From Arthrobacter sp. SLBN-83 (lineage in GTDB: Bacteria; Actinomycetota; Actinomycetes; Actinomycetales; Micrococcaceae): a stretch of 64,000 nucleotides of DNA. The translations under genes were made by a program, and so were the position numbers. Each line of letters opens with the position of its first letter. Position 1 is the first letter of the stretch. This document shows, piece by piece, positions 8,596 to 16,870 of this stretch. The notes beneath the pieces were generated by a model, which ran no database searches, was not told where the DNA came from, and saw only the letters and a list, made by a program, of their open reading frames with translations. The stretch is from the NCBI RefSeq assembly GCF_006715285.1, contig NZ_VFMX01000001.1:2356001-2420000 (forward strand), written 5' to 3'.

Positions 8596-9465
8596 GTGTG
8601 CCGACTGTTCGGGCTGCACGCCGGGTCCCGGCCCGTCCGCGCCACCTTCTGGCTGCTGGACGCCCCGGACAGCCTGTCCGAGCAGAGCAGGAGGGAGCCC
8701 GACGGCGCGGGGATCGGAAGCTTTGATGCCGACGGCGGCGCGCGGGTCAGCAAACGGCCGCTCGCCGCATGGGAGGACCACGCCTTTGCCCGCGAAGCGC
8801 GGCAGTTGCTGAGCACCACCTTCCTGGCCCACGTCCGCTATGCCAGCACCGGGGCGCACACCATGGTGAACACGCACCCGTTCGAACAGGACGGCCGACT
8901 GTTCGCCCACAACGGCGCGTTCCACGGCCTGGACCGGCTCGATGCCCGTCTTGGTGAGCTTGGCGTGACGGGTCTGGTGCAGGGCCAGACCGACAGTGAA
9001 CGCCTCTTCGCCCTGATTACGGCCGAGACCCGCAGGGCCACCGGGGACGTGGCGGAAGGCATTGCCAGGGCGGTGGGGTGGATCGCCGCCGAGCTGCCCG
9101 TCCTGGCCCTGAACATCATCGTGACGACGGCGACCGACCTCTGGGCGCTCCGCTACCCGGCAACCCACCCGTTGTACATCCTGGAAAGGGACCCGGCAGC
9201 CGAGCCCGCTCCGGCAGCACCGCTGGACGCGCGAAGCCACCGGATCCGTTCGCGAAGCACGGAACTGTCGGCCGTGCGCTCGGTTCTCTTTGCCACCGAA
9301 CCGATGAACCACAACCCCGGCTGGCGTCCCCTGTCTCCGGGGGAGCTGGTGCACGTTGGCCCGGACCTGGCGGTGGCCTGCACCTTTCCGTTCCCGGACC
9401 AACCTGCGTACCCGCTCACGCTCGCCGACCTGGAACCGTCCGCGGCGGCGTCGCAAATGTCCTGA
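8596..9465 (+). CDS. Class II glutamine amidotransferase (YafJ/EgtC-like)
   Basis: Ntn-type glutaminase domain. The GTG start at 8596 gives MCRLFGLHAG, so Cys2 becomes the N-terminal nucleophile after Met removal. Further signatures are HVRYASTG and NTHPFEQDGRLFAHNGAFHG. The 289-residue protein is a stand-alone domain with no synthetase part. Immediately downstream of gadB with a good AAGGAG site at 8583, so likely co-transcribed; the pair could release ammonia and glutamate from glutamine and then decarboxylate the glutamate. The acceptor, if any, is unknown. Confidence 0.85.
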   Translation: MCRLFGLHAGSRPVRATFWLLDAPDSLSEQSRREPDGAGIGSFDADGGARVSKRPLAAWEDHAFAREARQLLSTTFLAHVRYASTGAHTMVNTHPFEQDGRLFAHNGAFHGLDRLDARLGELGVTGLVQGQTDSERLFALITAETRRATGDVAEGIARAVGWIAAELPVLALNIIVTTATDLWALRYPATHPLYILERDPAAEPAPAAPLDARSHRIRSRSTELSAVRSVLFATEPMNHNPGWRPLSPGELVHVGPDLAVACTFPFPDQPAYPLTLADLEPSAAASQMS

Positions 9466-9472
9466 CGGGGGT

Positions 9473-10204
9473 TTAGGTGTTGGGGGCTGCAGCCTTCTTC
9501 GCCAGTGCTTCAGCCATCTTCTGGACCTTTGTGCCGTAGCCGCCGTTGACCGCGGTGTCCTTGATCTTGTTGGCCTGGGCGTCCAGGTCAGCCGGGGCGG
9601 CGTTCTTGAGCGCCGTCAGGTCGGCCTGGAGGTTTGCGGGGAGCTTGGCGAACAGCTTCGGGTGGCCAATGAGCTGGTCTGCCACCTGCTGGAGCCCGGC
9701 ACCCGGGTTGCCCGAGCTGAACGCGGTGCGCAGCTCCTGGCGCAGGCCGGCCAGGCTGGTGGCAGCCTTCTCCGCCGCGTCGGCGCGCTTCTGGATCTCG
9801 GCGCCGTACCCGCCGGACAGGGCAGTGGTCTTAATCTTGTAGGCGTCCTTCACCCGGTCGGCCGCAGGGGCGTCCTTGAGGGTGGTCACGTCCGCCTGGA
9901 GCGCGGCGGGGAGCTTTGCGAAAATCTGCTGGTGGTTCACCAGGGCGGTGGCTGCCTTTGCCGCGCGGTCCCCGGCTGCCTGCGGGCTGTCCGCCTTCAG
10001 GCTGAGGAACGCCTCCAGGCCTCCCGAGCCCTTTGGCGTGTGGGCCTTGGCGGTGGCAGCGGGGGAGGCAGTTGAAGTGGGGGTTGACGTGGGGGATGCG
10101 GACGCGGCACCGACGCCGGCAGCGGCCATGGCACCGGCGGCCAGGACTGCTGCCGCCCCAACTCCGATGCGGGCTTTAATAGACGGAATTGATGGCTTCA
10201 CCAC
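9473..10204 (-). CDS. Secreted protein of unknown function with two internal repeats
   Basis: No family recognised. The start was set at GTG 10204 because GGAAGGA lies six bases upstream; the longer reading would begin inside that site. An N-terminal Ala-rich signal sequence ends near SASPTST, followed by a Thr/Ser/Pro linker. Two units of roughly 65 residues then repeat: each holds IFAKLPAALQAD or LFAKLPANLQAD, a KIK(T/D)TA segment, and (S/N)GGYG(A/T)(E/K)(I/V)QK. They look helical. Probable exported or wall-associated protein. It converges with the amidotransferase gene, 7 bp from it. Confidence 0.7.
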   Translation of the reverse strand: MVKPSIPSIKARIGVGAAAVLAAGAMAAAGVGAASASPTSTPTSTASPAATAKAHTPKGSGGLEAFLSLKADSPQAAGDRAAKAATALVNHQQIFAKLPAALQADVTTLKDAPAADRVKDAYKIKTTALSGGYGAEIQKRADAAEKAATSLAGLRQELRTAFSSGNPGAGLQQVADQLIGHPKLFAKLPANLQADLTALKNAAPADLDAQANKIKDTAVNGGYGTKVQKMAEALAKKAAAPNT

Positions 10205-10341
10205 GTTGTGTCCTTCCAACCTTGCGCGTGCACGCCGGACTCAGTAACCGGCATTGGTTCACTGTAGGAGGGAAGACTGGGGAAAAGCTGAAAAACGCCT
10301 TGGTCCTTACCTCTGTCAGGGGCGCGGATTATGCTCGGACA

Positions 10342-10686
10342 ATGGCGCATGTTTTTCTGACGAAGCCCCTTGTGGGCGGTAAACAGGGGGTTTGGCAGCG
10401 GCGCATGTGGATGTGGATCGCTGCCGCCGGACTGGATGTGTACATTCTGGGTTTCGTCATCGGACTGCAGCCGTCCGGGCCGCTCTGCGGCAGCCCCTTG
10501 GTTCCGAACAGCCGGGCAGCTGAACTGCTCGACCAGCAGCAGGGCGGCGGCGGGGCGGCGGCCGCCTGCTACCGCAGCATTGATGCAGATTCCGTCCCCG
10601 TGTGGGCCCTGCTTGCGCTGGGAATTTGTCTTGTCATCGCCGGAGTGGCGGCGCGAATAGTCACCATCCGGCGGTCCGCTGCCTGA
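10342..10686 (+). CDS. Small two-helix membrane protein, function unknown
   Basis: 114 residues from ATG 10342. Two hydrophobic helices are visible, MWMWIAAAGLDVYILGFVIG near residues 25-45 and VPVWALLALGICLVIAGVAA near 85-105, separated by an extracytoplasmic loop with two cysteines (GPLCG and AAACYRS) that might form a disulfide. The upstream ATG at 10189 would overlap the divergent gene and is less likely. No family recognised. The stop codon lies in a 23-bp duplicated sequence. Confidence 0.55.
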   Translation: MAHVFLTKPLVGGKQGVWQRRMWMWIAAAGLDVYILGFVIGLQPSGPLCGSPLVPNSRAAELLDQQQGGGGAAAACYRSIDADSVPVWALLALGICLVIAGVAARIVTIRRSAA

Positions 10687-10714
10687 GCACTATCCGGCGG
10701 TCCGCTGCCTGAGC
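10666..10714 (+). repeat. 23-bp direct duplication over a stop codon
   Basis: ATCCGGCGGTCCGCTGCCTGAGC (longer than typical slippage units) occurs at 10666-10688 and again at 10692-10714, period 26 bp. The first copy contains the end of the small membrane protein gene. Confidence 0.8.
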
Positions 10715-10815
10715 TGGCGTTGAATGGGACCGGGCCGCCTGCAGCAGTGCCGGGGCATCTGCAAGGATGGGTTGGTGGCTCACCCGGGCGCGCTGATCCT
10801 GCCGAAAGGTCCCGC

Positions 10816-11328
10816 ATGGACATCGTTGAAGTGATTTTGTATGACCACCACGAGCAGCGGCGGCGGTTCGCGCTGCTCGACGAAATGCATGGGTGCGAAC
10901 CCTCAGACCTGGAACCCGTGTGGAAACAGCTCCGCATCCTGCTGGAGGTACATGCCAAGGCAGAAGAGGAACTGTTCTACCCGGCGTTGATGGAATTGGG
11001 GACGGGGGCGGGCGGAAAGGATTCTGCCGGGGATGAAACCGAGGACGCGATTCACGACCACAACGAGATCCGGGACGCCATCGGTGAAGTTACCCGCCAC
11101 CCGGCCGGCACGCCACAGTGGTGGGACGCGATTGCAAAGCTGAATGAAGCAAACGGCGACCACATGGCAGAAGAAGAACGTGAAGGCCTGACCGACTTCC
11201 GGCAGCACGCCTCGCTGGAACTGCGCCACCGGCTTGGACTGTCATTCAGCATTTTCGAGTCAGCCCACGCCGCAGGCATCGAACCCCATGACATCGACCC
11301 CGACGAGTACGTCCACGAGCACGAATAG
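10816..11328 (+). CDS. Hemerythrin HHE-domain protein
   Basis: Likely binds a di-iron centre for oxygen, NO or iron handling in the cytoplasm. 170 residues from ATG 10816, preceded by GAAAGG. The HHE pattern is visible: DHHEQRRRF near residue 11, EVHAKAEEELFYPAL near 48, DAIHDHNEIRDAI near 80, and GDHMAEEEREGL near 117, giving the expected His/Glu ligands in a four-helix bundle. Stands alone and ends in a strong terminator. Confidence 0.85.
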   Translation: MDIVEVILYDHHEQRRRFALLDEMHGCEPSDLEPVWKQLRILLEVHAKAEEELFYPALMELGTGAGGKDSAGDETEDAIHDHNEIRDAIGEVTRHPAGTPQWWDAIAKLNEANGDHMAEEEREGLTDFRQHASLELRHRLGLSFSIFESAHAAGIEPHDIDPDEYVHEHE

Positions 11329-11360
11329 GGCCGGCTGCACCCAGTCGCGGCGCGGTTAGA

Positions 11361-11403
11361 GCCGGTCACCCTGCAGCTGTTCAGCTGCAGGGTGACCGGC
11401 TTT
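11361..11403 (+). terminator. Rho-independent terminator after the hemerythrin gene
   Basis: Perfect 19-bp arms GCCGGTCACCCTGCAGCTG (11361-11379) and complement (11382-11400), two-base loop TT, then TTT. It lies 33 bp beyond the stop codon and before the convergent CopC gene, so may serve both. Confidence 0.85.
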
Positions 11404-11450
11404 GTCCGTCCGGGCGCCGAACCGGCGGCGGTTTTCCTTACCGGTTTGGC

Positions 11451-12041
11451 TTACTGTTCGGGGTCGGAACTTTGGAGCCGGCGCCTGACGAAGATGGCCG
11501 TCACCACCAGCGCGAGGACCAGGACCGCGGCAATGCCGCCCACCAGGGCCCACGGCACCTGGCCGGACTGTGTGGCTGCCTGGGCGGGCGCCGCCGTCGT
11601 GGGCGCCGCACTGCTTGCGACGGCACTGCCTGCACTGCCCCCGGCGTTCGCACTGTTCGCGGTGAAGGTGAAGGTTCCCTCGATGGGGTGCCCGTCCGAG
11701 GAGACCACCCGCCACACCACGGTGTACTTGCCGGCCGGCGCTCCTGCCTTGACCGCCTGGGTGACGTGGTTGTCCACGATCTCCACCGCACCGTCCGCCT
11801 GGTCAGTGCCCGTGGAGTCTTCCACCCGCACGATCGAATTGATGGCGATGGGGGTATGGTCGAACGTCAGGCCGATCTTGGCTGGAACACTCTGCACCGT
11901 GGCGCCGTTGGCCGGATCGCTGGATTCGAGGGCGTCGTGGGCTTGGGCCGCAGCCGCGGGAAGCACCAGGAACGCTGCCGTGGCGAGTGTGAGCAGGAGC
12001 CGTCCGGGCCAGCTCCGCCGGTTGTTACTTTCCGCTTTCAC
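11451..12041 (-). CDS. copC: CopC-domain copper-binding protein with C-terminal membrane anchor
   Basis: Exported copper-binding protein. 196 residues: a signal sequence ending AAAAQA, then the mature N-terminus HDALESSDPANG, in which the first His is the expected Cu(II) ligand of CopC proteins, and SSDGHPIEGTFTFT with the second conserved His. After an Ala/Gly/Thr linker, a C-terminal helix VPWALVGGIAAVLVLALVVTAIF with RRR behind it anchors the protein. It overlaps the end of the YcnI gene by 17 bp, so the two are translationally coupled. Confidence 0.88.
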   Translation of the reverse strand: MKAESNNRRSWPGRLLLTLATAAFLVLPAAAAQAHDALESSDPANGATVQSVPAKIGLTFDHTPIAINSIVRVEDSTGTDQADGAVEIVDNHVTQAVKAGAPAGKYTVVWRVVSSDGHPIEGTFTFTANSANAGGSAGSAVASSAAPTTAAPAQAATQSGQVPWALVGGIAAVLVLALVVTAIFVRRRLQSSDPEQ

Positions 12042-12771
12042 GGCCAGCTCCTTTCACGCGCCGCCCGGCGAGGACAAGCCCCAGGGCAGTGGCACCGAGG
12101 ACCAGTCCGGCCGCCCCCAGCACGATTCCCCATACGGAAGCGGCATCGCTGGACGCAGGGGAGACCTGTGCCGCTGGTTCCGCAGCCGGCGCTCCCGGTG
12201 CGGCAGACGCCGTCGTACCATCCTCGGCGGTGGTGGTGAAGGACGGGGCCGGATGTTGGGGCTCGGGCTGTCCCTCGGTCTTTTCCTGGTCCCAGTTCAC
12301 TACGGAGCCGTCCGTGTAGGTTTGCGCCGCCTTCAACGTCACGGTGGTCCCCGCTGCCGGGAGCCTTCCCACGGACAGGGAGAACGACTGGTACTGGTTC
12401 TGGCCCAACTGGTGCGCCTCATCGGCAGTCCACACCACGGAGCTCGGCGCCTTGGTCACCGTGGCACCGGCCACTGTTACGGGCTTGGGCAGGTCGCTGG
12501 TGATCACCTGGGCGGTCCAGCCCTCCACCGGCTTCACCGAAACGGAGGTAAACGGGGTGTCCGCGGGCAGCTTGACCTCGAGCTTGCTGGTCTTCGCGGT
12601 GGGGGATTCGTTGGGCACATTGAACGTCAGGTGCGAGTAGCCGTTGGCGCCGGTATCGTCCGGGTCCACGCTGACGTGGGCGGATGCGGCGGTAGCACCG
12701 GCGGCGATGATTCCTGCGGCTGCGGTGGCGGCGGCAAGGGACTTCAGGGTACGGCGAAATGTAGTTTTCAT
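12025..12771 (-). CDS. ycnI: YcnI-family (DUF1775) copper-binding exported protein
   Basis: 248 residues from ATG 12771. Signal sequence ends ATAASAHVSV, exposing an N-terminal His as expected for the YcnI copper-binding site; the body contains PNESPT, VKPVEGW and a tryptophan VVWTADEAHQL as in DUF1775 proteins. A C-terminal helix VWGIVLGAAGLVLGATALGLVLAG followed by RR anchors it. It lies between a membrane protein (12848) and CopC, forming a ycnI-copC type copper operon. The upstream reading to 12819 lacks a ribosome binding site. Confidence 0.88.
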   Translation of the reverse strand: MKTTFRRTLKSLAAATAAAGIIAAGATAASAHVSVDPDDTGANGYSHLTFNVPNESPTAKTSKLEVKLPADTPFTSVSVKPVEGWTAQVITSDLPKPVTVAGATVTKAPSSVVWTADEAHQLGQNQYQSFSLSVGRLPAAGTTVTLKAAQTYTDGSVVNWDQEKTEGQPEPQHPAPSFTTTAEDGTTASAAPGAPAAEPAAQVSPASSDAASVWGIVLGAAGLVLGATALGLVLAGRRVKGAGRESGK

Positions 12772-12847
12772 TGCATGCTTTCCAGGAAATGGGCGTGCTG
12801 GCAGGACCCGGCCCGGCAATGGCCCGGGTCAGGATGTCACGTGCCGC

Positions 12848-13432
12848 TCAGGGAGCGGTGCGGACCAGCGGCGGCCCACGCCTGGCCGGCAGCCTGAGGT
12901 TCCGCCAGCGGGAAAGGACGACGACGGCGGGCGGCGCCGGGTGGAGCGGCCAGTCAGGGATCACCACCGGAGTGAGGATCCGGACGAGGGGGCGCAGCCA
13001 CGCGGCGAGGGCCCAGACAGCAGCTTCGCCGCGCGCCAGCACCAAAGCAGTGGCCAGTGTTGCCGCAGCGTGAAGGACCAGCATCAGCGTGCTGGGGACC
13101 GCATGATCCGGGCTGAGTGCAGTCGCGGGCAGCACCGGCCCGGAGCCGTGGAGGTGGCCGATGGCAGTGTGGAGGGCCCCTGCGGGCACGGATAGGGCTG
13201 CGAAAGCCTCATGAAGAATCAACTGGCTGGCCACCAGGAGCGCGGCCATGGCAGGCGCGGCCACTTTGAACCTGGCCAGGATCATGACCGGCGCCAGCAC
13301 CAGCGCCACAAGCCCAAGGAAGATTACGGGCTGGGGCAGCGAGCCGCCGGCCATGACGTGGGCGCCGGCAGCCAAGGCGATCATCGCCGTCGTAACAGCC
13401 AGGGCGCGGGGGAAGCGCAACGGGGCACTCAT
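12848..13432 (-). CDS. Polytopic membrane protein of unknown function in the copper operon
   Basis: 194 residues from ATG 13432, with GGAAGG upstream. At least four hydrophobic helices are visible, starting ALAVTTAMIALAAGAHVMAGG. Histidines sit in loops and helices: LILHEAFAAL, ALHTAIGHLHGSG, SPDHAVPST and MLVLHAAATL, which could bind a metal. The C-terminal part is Arg/Pro-rich. No family recognised; the position directly upstream of ycnI and copC suggests a role in copper handling, by context only. Confidence 0.6.
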   Translation of the reverse strand: MSAPLRFPRALAVTTAMIALAAGAHVMAGGSLPQPVIFLGLVALVLAPVMILARFKVAAPAMAALLVASQLILHEAFAALSVPAGALHTAIGHLHGSGPVLPATALSPDHAVPSTLMLVLHAAATLATALVLARGEAAVWALAAWLRPLVRILTPVVIPDWPLHPAPPAVVVLSRWRNLRLPARRGPPLVRTAP

Positions 13433-13649
13433 GCCATTCGCCACCCTTCCACTCCGATATTGCCGGTATCTACTTTAGGTTCGGCCCCGGCGTACCCGGT
13501 AATTGGCGGCCGCTTTACCGGGCAGTCCCGCTGGCCGTGACGCAAACTGTTCTCTCTGTGCGCCATTCAGGAGTGCCCCAGACTTGAAGAGTAGGGTGAA
13601 AGCCGGTTGCCACCACTGCAGCAATTCGATGCGAGAACCGGAGACACGC

Positions 13650-15860
13650 ATGCCCAAGGGAGTTCCTCCCCAATCCACGTCCAAGCCGCCCGAGCGCCGG
13701 AGCCCGTTGCGCGTCGCCGGCATCACGCTGGGCTGGTTCGTGGGCTTCCTTGCCGTCAGCGCCATTTGCGGGGCCCTTGTTGCCGGTCTGATGATGCCGG
13801 CGGCAGCCGTGACGGAGACGGTGGTGGCGGGCGGATCCCAGGCCCTGACCACCAACCTCCCCAACGACGTCTTTTCCGCGCCCCCGGCACAGATGACGCG
13901 TGTGCTTGCCGCGGACGGGTCCCAGATTGCCACCCTCTTCAACGAGAACCGGACCCGGATTCCCCTGGACCAGATGTCGCCCAACATCAAGAACGCGATT
14001 GTGGCGATCGAGGACTACCGGTTTTACCAGCACGGCGGCATTGATCCCGAAGGCATCTTCCGGGCACTGGCGGTGGACGCCGCCGGCGGGCACCAGGGCG
14101 CATCGACACTGACCCAGCAGTACGTCACCAACATGCTCAACGAAAACCTGATCGCCCAGGGCAAGGACGCCCAGGTGGTGCTCAACGGGCAAAAAGGCGT
14201 GAACCAGAAGATCCAGGAAATGAAGCTCGCCATCGGCCTCGAGGAGAAGTACTCCAAGGACCAGATCCTGGCCGGATACCTGAACGTGGTGGGTTTCAAC
14301 AGCAACGCATACGGCATCCAGGCCGCCAGCCAGTACTTCTTCTCCGTTGACGCCAAGAACCTCACCCTGCCCCAGGCGGCACTGCTCGCCGGCCTGGTCA
14401 ACGGCCCTTCACTCTACGATCCCACCGTCCACCCCGAGGCCTCCAAGTCCCGGCGCGACCTGGTGCTGGATGCGATGCTGCAGCACGGCTACATCAACCA
14501 GCAGCAGCACGACGACGCCGTGAACACGCCCATCCAGCTCAAGGTCAACCCTCCCAAGCAGGGCTGCGCCTACGCTCCCCAGGCTCAATACTTCTGCGAC
14601 TACGTCATCCACCAGATCGAGAATGACCCGGCGTATGGCGCCACCCTGGATGACCGCGACCAGAAGATCATGGCAGGCGGCCTGACTATCAAGACCACCC
14701 TGGATCCCCGGCTGCAGGCACCGGCCCAGGCCCAGGTGGACGCCACCGCCGGTGCGAACCCGGACAAGTGGGGAGCCTCGCTGGTAACCATCGAACCGGG
14801 CACCGGAAAAGTCCTGTCCATGGCACAAAATTCACGGAAGCTGCCCGGCCAAGGTGCGGGATTCGTCTCCGACTACAACTTCAATGTAGATGGCAGTGAC
14901 GCCGCCGGAAACAGCTTGGGCGGTGTGGGTGGCATGCAGCCCGGCTCCACCATGAAGCCGGTGACCCTGGCAGCGTGGCTCGGCGAGGGTAAGTCAACGA
15001 ACCAGATCGTTGATGCCTCCAAGCGGCGCTACGGCATCTACTACCCCTGGAAGACAACCTGCCATCCGGTGCAGGGCTGGTTCGACAGCACCGTGAAGGA
15101 CTCTTCGGACCTGCAGAACGATGAGCCCAACTGGTACCGCCCCATGACGGTCCGGGAAGGCATCTATCAATCGATCAACACGGCCACGTTCGCCTCCCTC
15201 GCCGGGCTCAACGATTTCTGCGATGTCCAGCGCGCCGCGGACGCCATTGGCCTGCACCTGGGCAGCGGAAAGGACGAGAAGATCGACCTCTCAACCCTGG
15301 GGAACATCCTGGGCAGCCAGAACGTGGCACCCCTGACCATGGCGAACGCCTTCGCGACCTTCGCGGCCAACGGCACCTACTGCAGCCCCATTTCCATCAC
15401 GGAAGTGGACGACGCCCAGGGCAAGAAGATCGGGGGTCAAACATCCTCCTGCCAGGCCGGAGCGCTGAAACCCGATGTTGCCAAGGCTGTGACCAACGTC
15501 CTCCAGGACGTCCTCACCAAAGGCTCCGGCCTGCTGATTCCGCAGAAACTCGGGGTCCCGGATGCCGCCAAGACCGGCACCAATGAATGGAACAACCAGA
15601 CCTGGGTGGTGGGCTACACGAAAGGTCTGGCCACGGCATCCTTCTTCGGCGATCCCTTCAACGGCGGCCCGGGCCGGTTGGGCCGCAACATCACCGTCAA
15701 CGGCAAGTTCTATCCCGCCGTGGACGGAGCATTCATCGCCGGCCCGCAATGGGCCCAGTACATGCAGGGGGTAGTGGGCCTCTACGACCACGGAAACTTC
15801 GATGCGCCGCCGCAGAACCTCATCAGCGACCCCGCAGGACAGCGGACCAAGAGCAACTGA
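13650..15860 (+). CDS. Class A penicillin-binding protein (GT51 transglycosylase plus transpeptidase)
   Basis: Bifunctional peptidoglycan synthase anchored by one N-terminal helix. From ATG 13650 (GGAGA five bases upstream) the protein is 736 residues. Helix at about 23-60; GT51 domain with catalytic Glu in EDYRFYQHGG at 121 and GASTLTQQ at 150-157; transpeptidase with STMK at 433-436, SIN at 508-510 and KTGT at 641-644. All key residues are intact. The tail is short and neutral, without PASTA repeats. A broken near-copy lies at 21627-22163. Confidence 0.95.
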   Translation: MPKGVPPQSTSKPPERRSPLRVAGITLGWFVGFLAVSAICGALVAGLMMPAAAVTETVVAGGSQALTTNLPNDVFSAPPAQMTRVLAADGSQIATLFNENRTRIPLDQMSPNIKNAIVAIEDYRFYQHGGIDPEGIFRALAVDAAGGHQGASTLTQQYVTNMLNENLIAQGKDAQVVLNGQKGVNQKIQEMKLAIGLEEKYSKDQILAGYLNVVGFNSNAYGIQAASQYFFSVDAKNLTLPQAALLAGLVNGPSLYDPTVHPEASKSRRDLVLDAMLQHGYINQQQHDDAVNTPIQLKVNPPKQGCAYAPQAQYFCDYVIHQIENDPAYGATLDDRDQKIMAGGLTIKTTLDPRLQAPAQAQVDATAGANPDKWGASLVTIEPGTGKVLSMAQNSRKLPGQGAGFVSDYNFNVDGSDAAGNSLGGVGGMQPGSTMKPVTLAAWLGEGKSTNQIVDASKRRYGIYYPWKTTCHPVQGWFDSTVKDSSDLQNDEPNWYRPMTVREGIYQSINTATFASLAGLNDFCDVQRAADAIGLHLGSGKDEKIDLSTLGNILGSQNVAPLTMANAFATFAANGTYCSPISITEVDDAQGKKIGGQTSSCQAGALKPDVAKAVTNVLQDVLTKGSGLLIPQKLGVPDAAKTGTNEWNNQTWVVGYTKGLATASFFGDPFNGGPGRLGRNITVNGKFYPAVDGAFIAGPQWAQYMQGVVGLYDHGNFDAPPQNLISDPAGQRTKSN

Positions 15861-15913
15861 CCTTGGACGTTTGAGCTGCTGGGGACGGCCGGGGAGCCCG
15901 GAAGGGAACACCA

Positions 15914-16438
15914 ATGGAAAAAGCGCGATCGGGAACGACAGTGCTCGACAGGACCTTCCGCATCTCCCTGCTCCTCAAGGGGCTGGACGGAGTCCTGGAA
16001 CTGATCGGCGGGATCCTTCTTTTGGCGGTCACGCCGGCGCAGATCGGTGAGGTGGCCCGGTTCCTTACCCAGCATGAACTCGCCCAGGATCCCCGGGACT
16101 TCGTGGCCAACAGCGTGCTGCACATGACCGCCAACCTTTCAGGGTCGGCGTCGTTGTTTGGCGCTGTCTACCTTCTTCTGCACGGCGTGGTGAAGATCGT
16201 CTTGGTGTGGGCCGTCCTGAGGGAAAAGCTGTGGGCCTACCCGTGGATGATCGCCTTCCTGCTGGTTTTCATCGCCTACCAGCTCTACCGAATCTCGGTG
16301 TCCTTCTCCTGGGGCATGGTGCTCCTCACGGCGTTCGACATCTTCATCGTGTGGATCACCTGGCGTGAGTACCGGCTCCGGCGGGCGCAGGGCCGGGCGC
16401 CTGAGGACGAAGCGGCACGGCCGCGGTCCTCGCGCTGA
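15914..16438 (+). CDS. DUF2127 membrane protein
   Basis: 174 residues with about four hydrophobic helices: LLLKGLDGVLELIGGILLLA, SLFGAVYLLLHGVVKIVLVWAVL, WAYPWMIAFLLVFIAYQLYRI and VLLTAFDIFIVWITWREY. The LKGLDGVLE start and the HGVVKI motif match the DUF2127 family. Function is unknown in the family. Located 53 bp after the penicillin-binding protein and convergent with tatB. Confidence 0.8.
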   Translation: MEKARSGTTVLDRTFRISLLLKGLDGVLELIGGILLLAVTPAQIGEVARFLTQHELAQDPRDFVANSVLHMTANLSGSASLFGAVYLLLHGVVKIVLVWAVLREKLWAYPWMIAFLLVFIAYQLYRISVSFSWGMVLLTAFDIFIVWITWREYRLRRAQGRAPEDEAARPRSSR

Positions 16439-16458
16439 CGCCTCTGATCCCGGCTGCC

Positions 16459-16788
16459 TTATGTTGCTTCGGAATCAAAGGGGGCTGCCGTTTCCCCGCG
16501 CGTCTTAGTAGACGGAGTCTGGGGAGGCTGGGCAGGTCCATCCAGGAGCGCCTCGCGGATGATCCGTCGGGGATCGTACTGGCGCGGGTCGAGCCGTTTC
16601 CAGTCAATGTCATCGAACTCAGGGCCGAGTTCCTCCCGGAGCTGTTCCTGGGCTCCGGAAGCCATCCGGCGCAGTTCGCGGACGAGGCGGCCAAACTTGG
16701 CGGCGTACTCGGGCAACTTGTCCGGGCCCAGCACCAGGGCGCCGATGATGAGGAGGACGAAGAGCTTTTCGGCGTCGATACCGAACAT
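16459..16788 (-). CDS. tatB: Sec-independent translocase subunit TatB
   Basis: Part of the twin-arginine export machinery. 109 residues: short N-terminal helix FGIDAEKLFVLLIIGALVLGPDKLPEYAAK with the conserved GP after the helix, followed by a charged amphipathic helix RLVRELRRMASGAQEQLREELG and a DIDWKRLDPRQYDPRRIIREAL segment typical of actinobacterial TatB. Stand-alone; tatA and tatC are not in the window. Confidence 0.88.
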   Translation of the reverse strand: MFGIDAEKLFVLLIIGALVLGPDKLPEYAAKFGRLVRELRRMASGAQEQLREELGPEFDDIDWKRLDPRQYDPRRIIREALLDGPAQPPQTPSTKTRGETAAPFDSEAT

Positions 16789-16870
16789 CCCATAATTTTA
16801 CTGCCGTCCCGGCCGCAGTAGTGCGGGAAACTGTGGGCTGGAGGCTTTCCCGGGGCGCTGGTTTTTGCGC

